Shown: piece after piece, positions 38,715 through 38,791 of the stretch
How positions within the stretch are numbered: position 1 is the first letter of the stretch
Layout: each line of letters starts with the position of its first letter
DNA from: Candidatus Gastranaerophilales bacterium
GTDB taxonomy: Bacteria; Cyanobacteriota; Vampirovibrionia; Gastranaerophilales; Gastranaerophilaceae
Assembly (NCBI GenBank): GCA_944324835.1
Contig: CALUXV010000014.1
Coordinates: 1 to 38,791, forward strand
Direction: 5' to 3'
DNA length: 38,791 nt
The notes under the pieces: model-generated
Told to the model about the DNA's origin: nothing
Database searches by the model: none
Seen by the model: the letters and a program-made list of their open reading frames with translations, nothing else
Made by a program: the position numbers and the translations under genes

Positions 38715-38791
38715 GGGAGCGTAGCTCAGTTTGGTTAGAGCGCATGCCTGTCACGCATGAGGTCGCGAGTTCGAGCCTCGTCGTTCCCGCC
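38715..38791 (+). tRNA. tRNA-Asp (GTC), running off the window edge
   Basis: Acceptor GGGAGCG/CGTTCCC, D-arm GCTC/GAGC, anticodon stem CATGC/GCATG with loop CTGTCAC (anticodon GTC), and T-arm GCGAG/CTCGT are all present. Discriminator G is followed by CC at the last two bases, so an encoded CCA is likely cut by the window edge. The 3' flank cannot be inspected. Confidence 0.95.

Overview
This is about 38.8 kb of AT-rich DNA from a double-membraned bacterium. It carries a BamA/Omp85 assembly protein with a Skp/OmpH-like chaperone, a secreted barrel-like protein, TrmFO, a membrane pyrophosphatase and a CHASE2-GGDEF protein. Several lineage-restricted hypotheticals start with INFTG-like N-termini. 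The best fit is a gut Gastranaerophilales ('Melainabacteria', non-photosynthetic Cyanobacteria). That placement is inference from gene content and style; no rRNA or ribosomal-protein marker is present.

Left part (1-10.9 kb): a repeat-filled intergenic stretch, galE, two unrecognised genes and a glycosyltransferase-like gene. A leftward cluster follows in the order recF, bamA, skp/ompH-like, pyrimidine-nucleoside phosphorylase, and an unusual soluble protein joining a DUF4177-like domain to the cytoplasmic domain of FlhA/FHIPEP.

Island (11.1-19.4 kb): an 8.2-kb integrative element sits in the 3' end of a CAT-anticodon tRNA gene. Its borders are 51-bp direct repeats at 11098-11148 and 19335-19385. 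It encodes an SF1 RecD-like helicase, an excisionase-like protein, a putative tail-assembly chaperone, a tail tape-measure protein, two XRE regulators and a tyrosine integrase. It has no capsid, terminase or portal gene. A short high-GC block in it may be a structured RNA, and it carries 14-bp tandem repeats and 21-bp putative integrase arm sites.

The strongest undescribed signal surrounds that tRNA. Outside the island, both ends of the tRNA are duplicated. Each duplicate joins an element starting with the same 10-bp terminal inverted repeat, followed by a hairpin with the same pentaloop but compensatory stem changes, and containing an inverted fragment of the tRNA. A similar arrangement (duplicated 5' end plus inverted D-arm) precedes tRNA-Asp at the right edge.

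Right part (19.5-38.8 kb): a GIY-YIG nuclease between copies of a 139-bp repeat, an arginase-family enzyme, an exported barrel-like protein, a methyltransferase-like/YkgJ pair, udp, an HExxH protein, tRNA-Gly, a coiled-coil protein, a leftward unit (55-aa ORF, CHASE2-GGDEF, trmFO), a GNAT-like protein, gltX, a divergent membrane pyrophosphatase, a radical-SAM gene with a 76-aa partner, a Bax-inhibitor-1 family protein, a PAP2 phosphatase and tRNA-Asp. Several genes have a TATAAT-like box 6-7 nt before the start codon and no Shine-Dalgarno, which suggests leaderless mRNAs.
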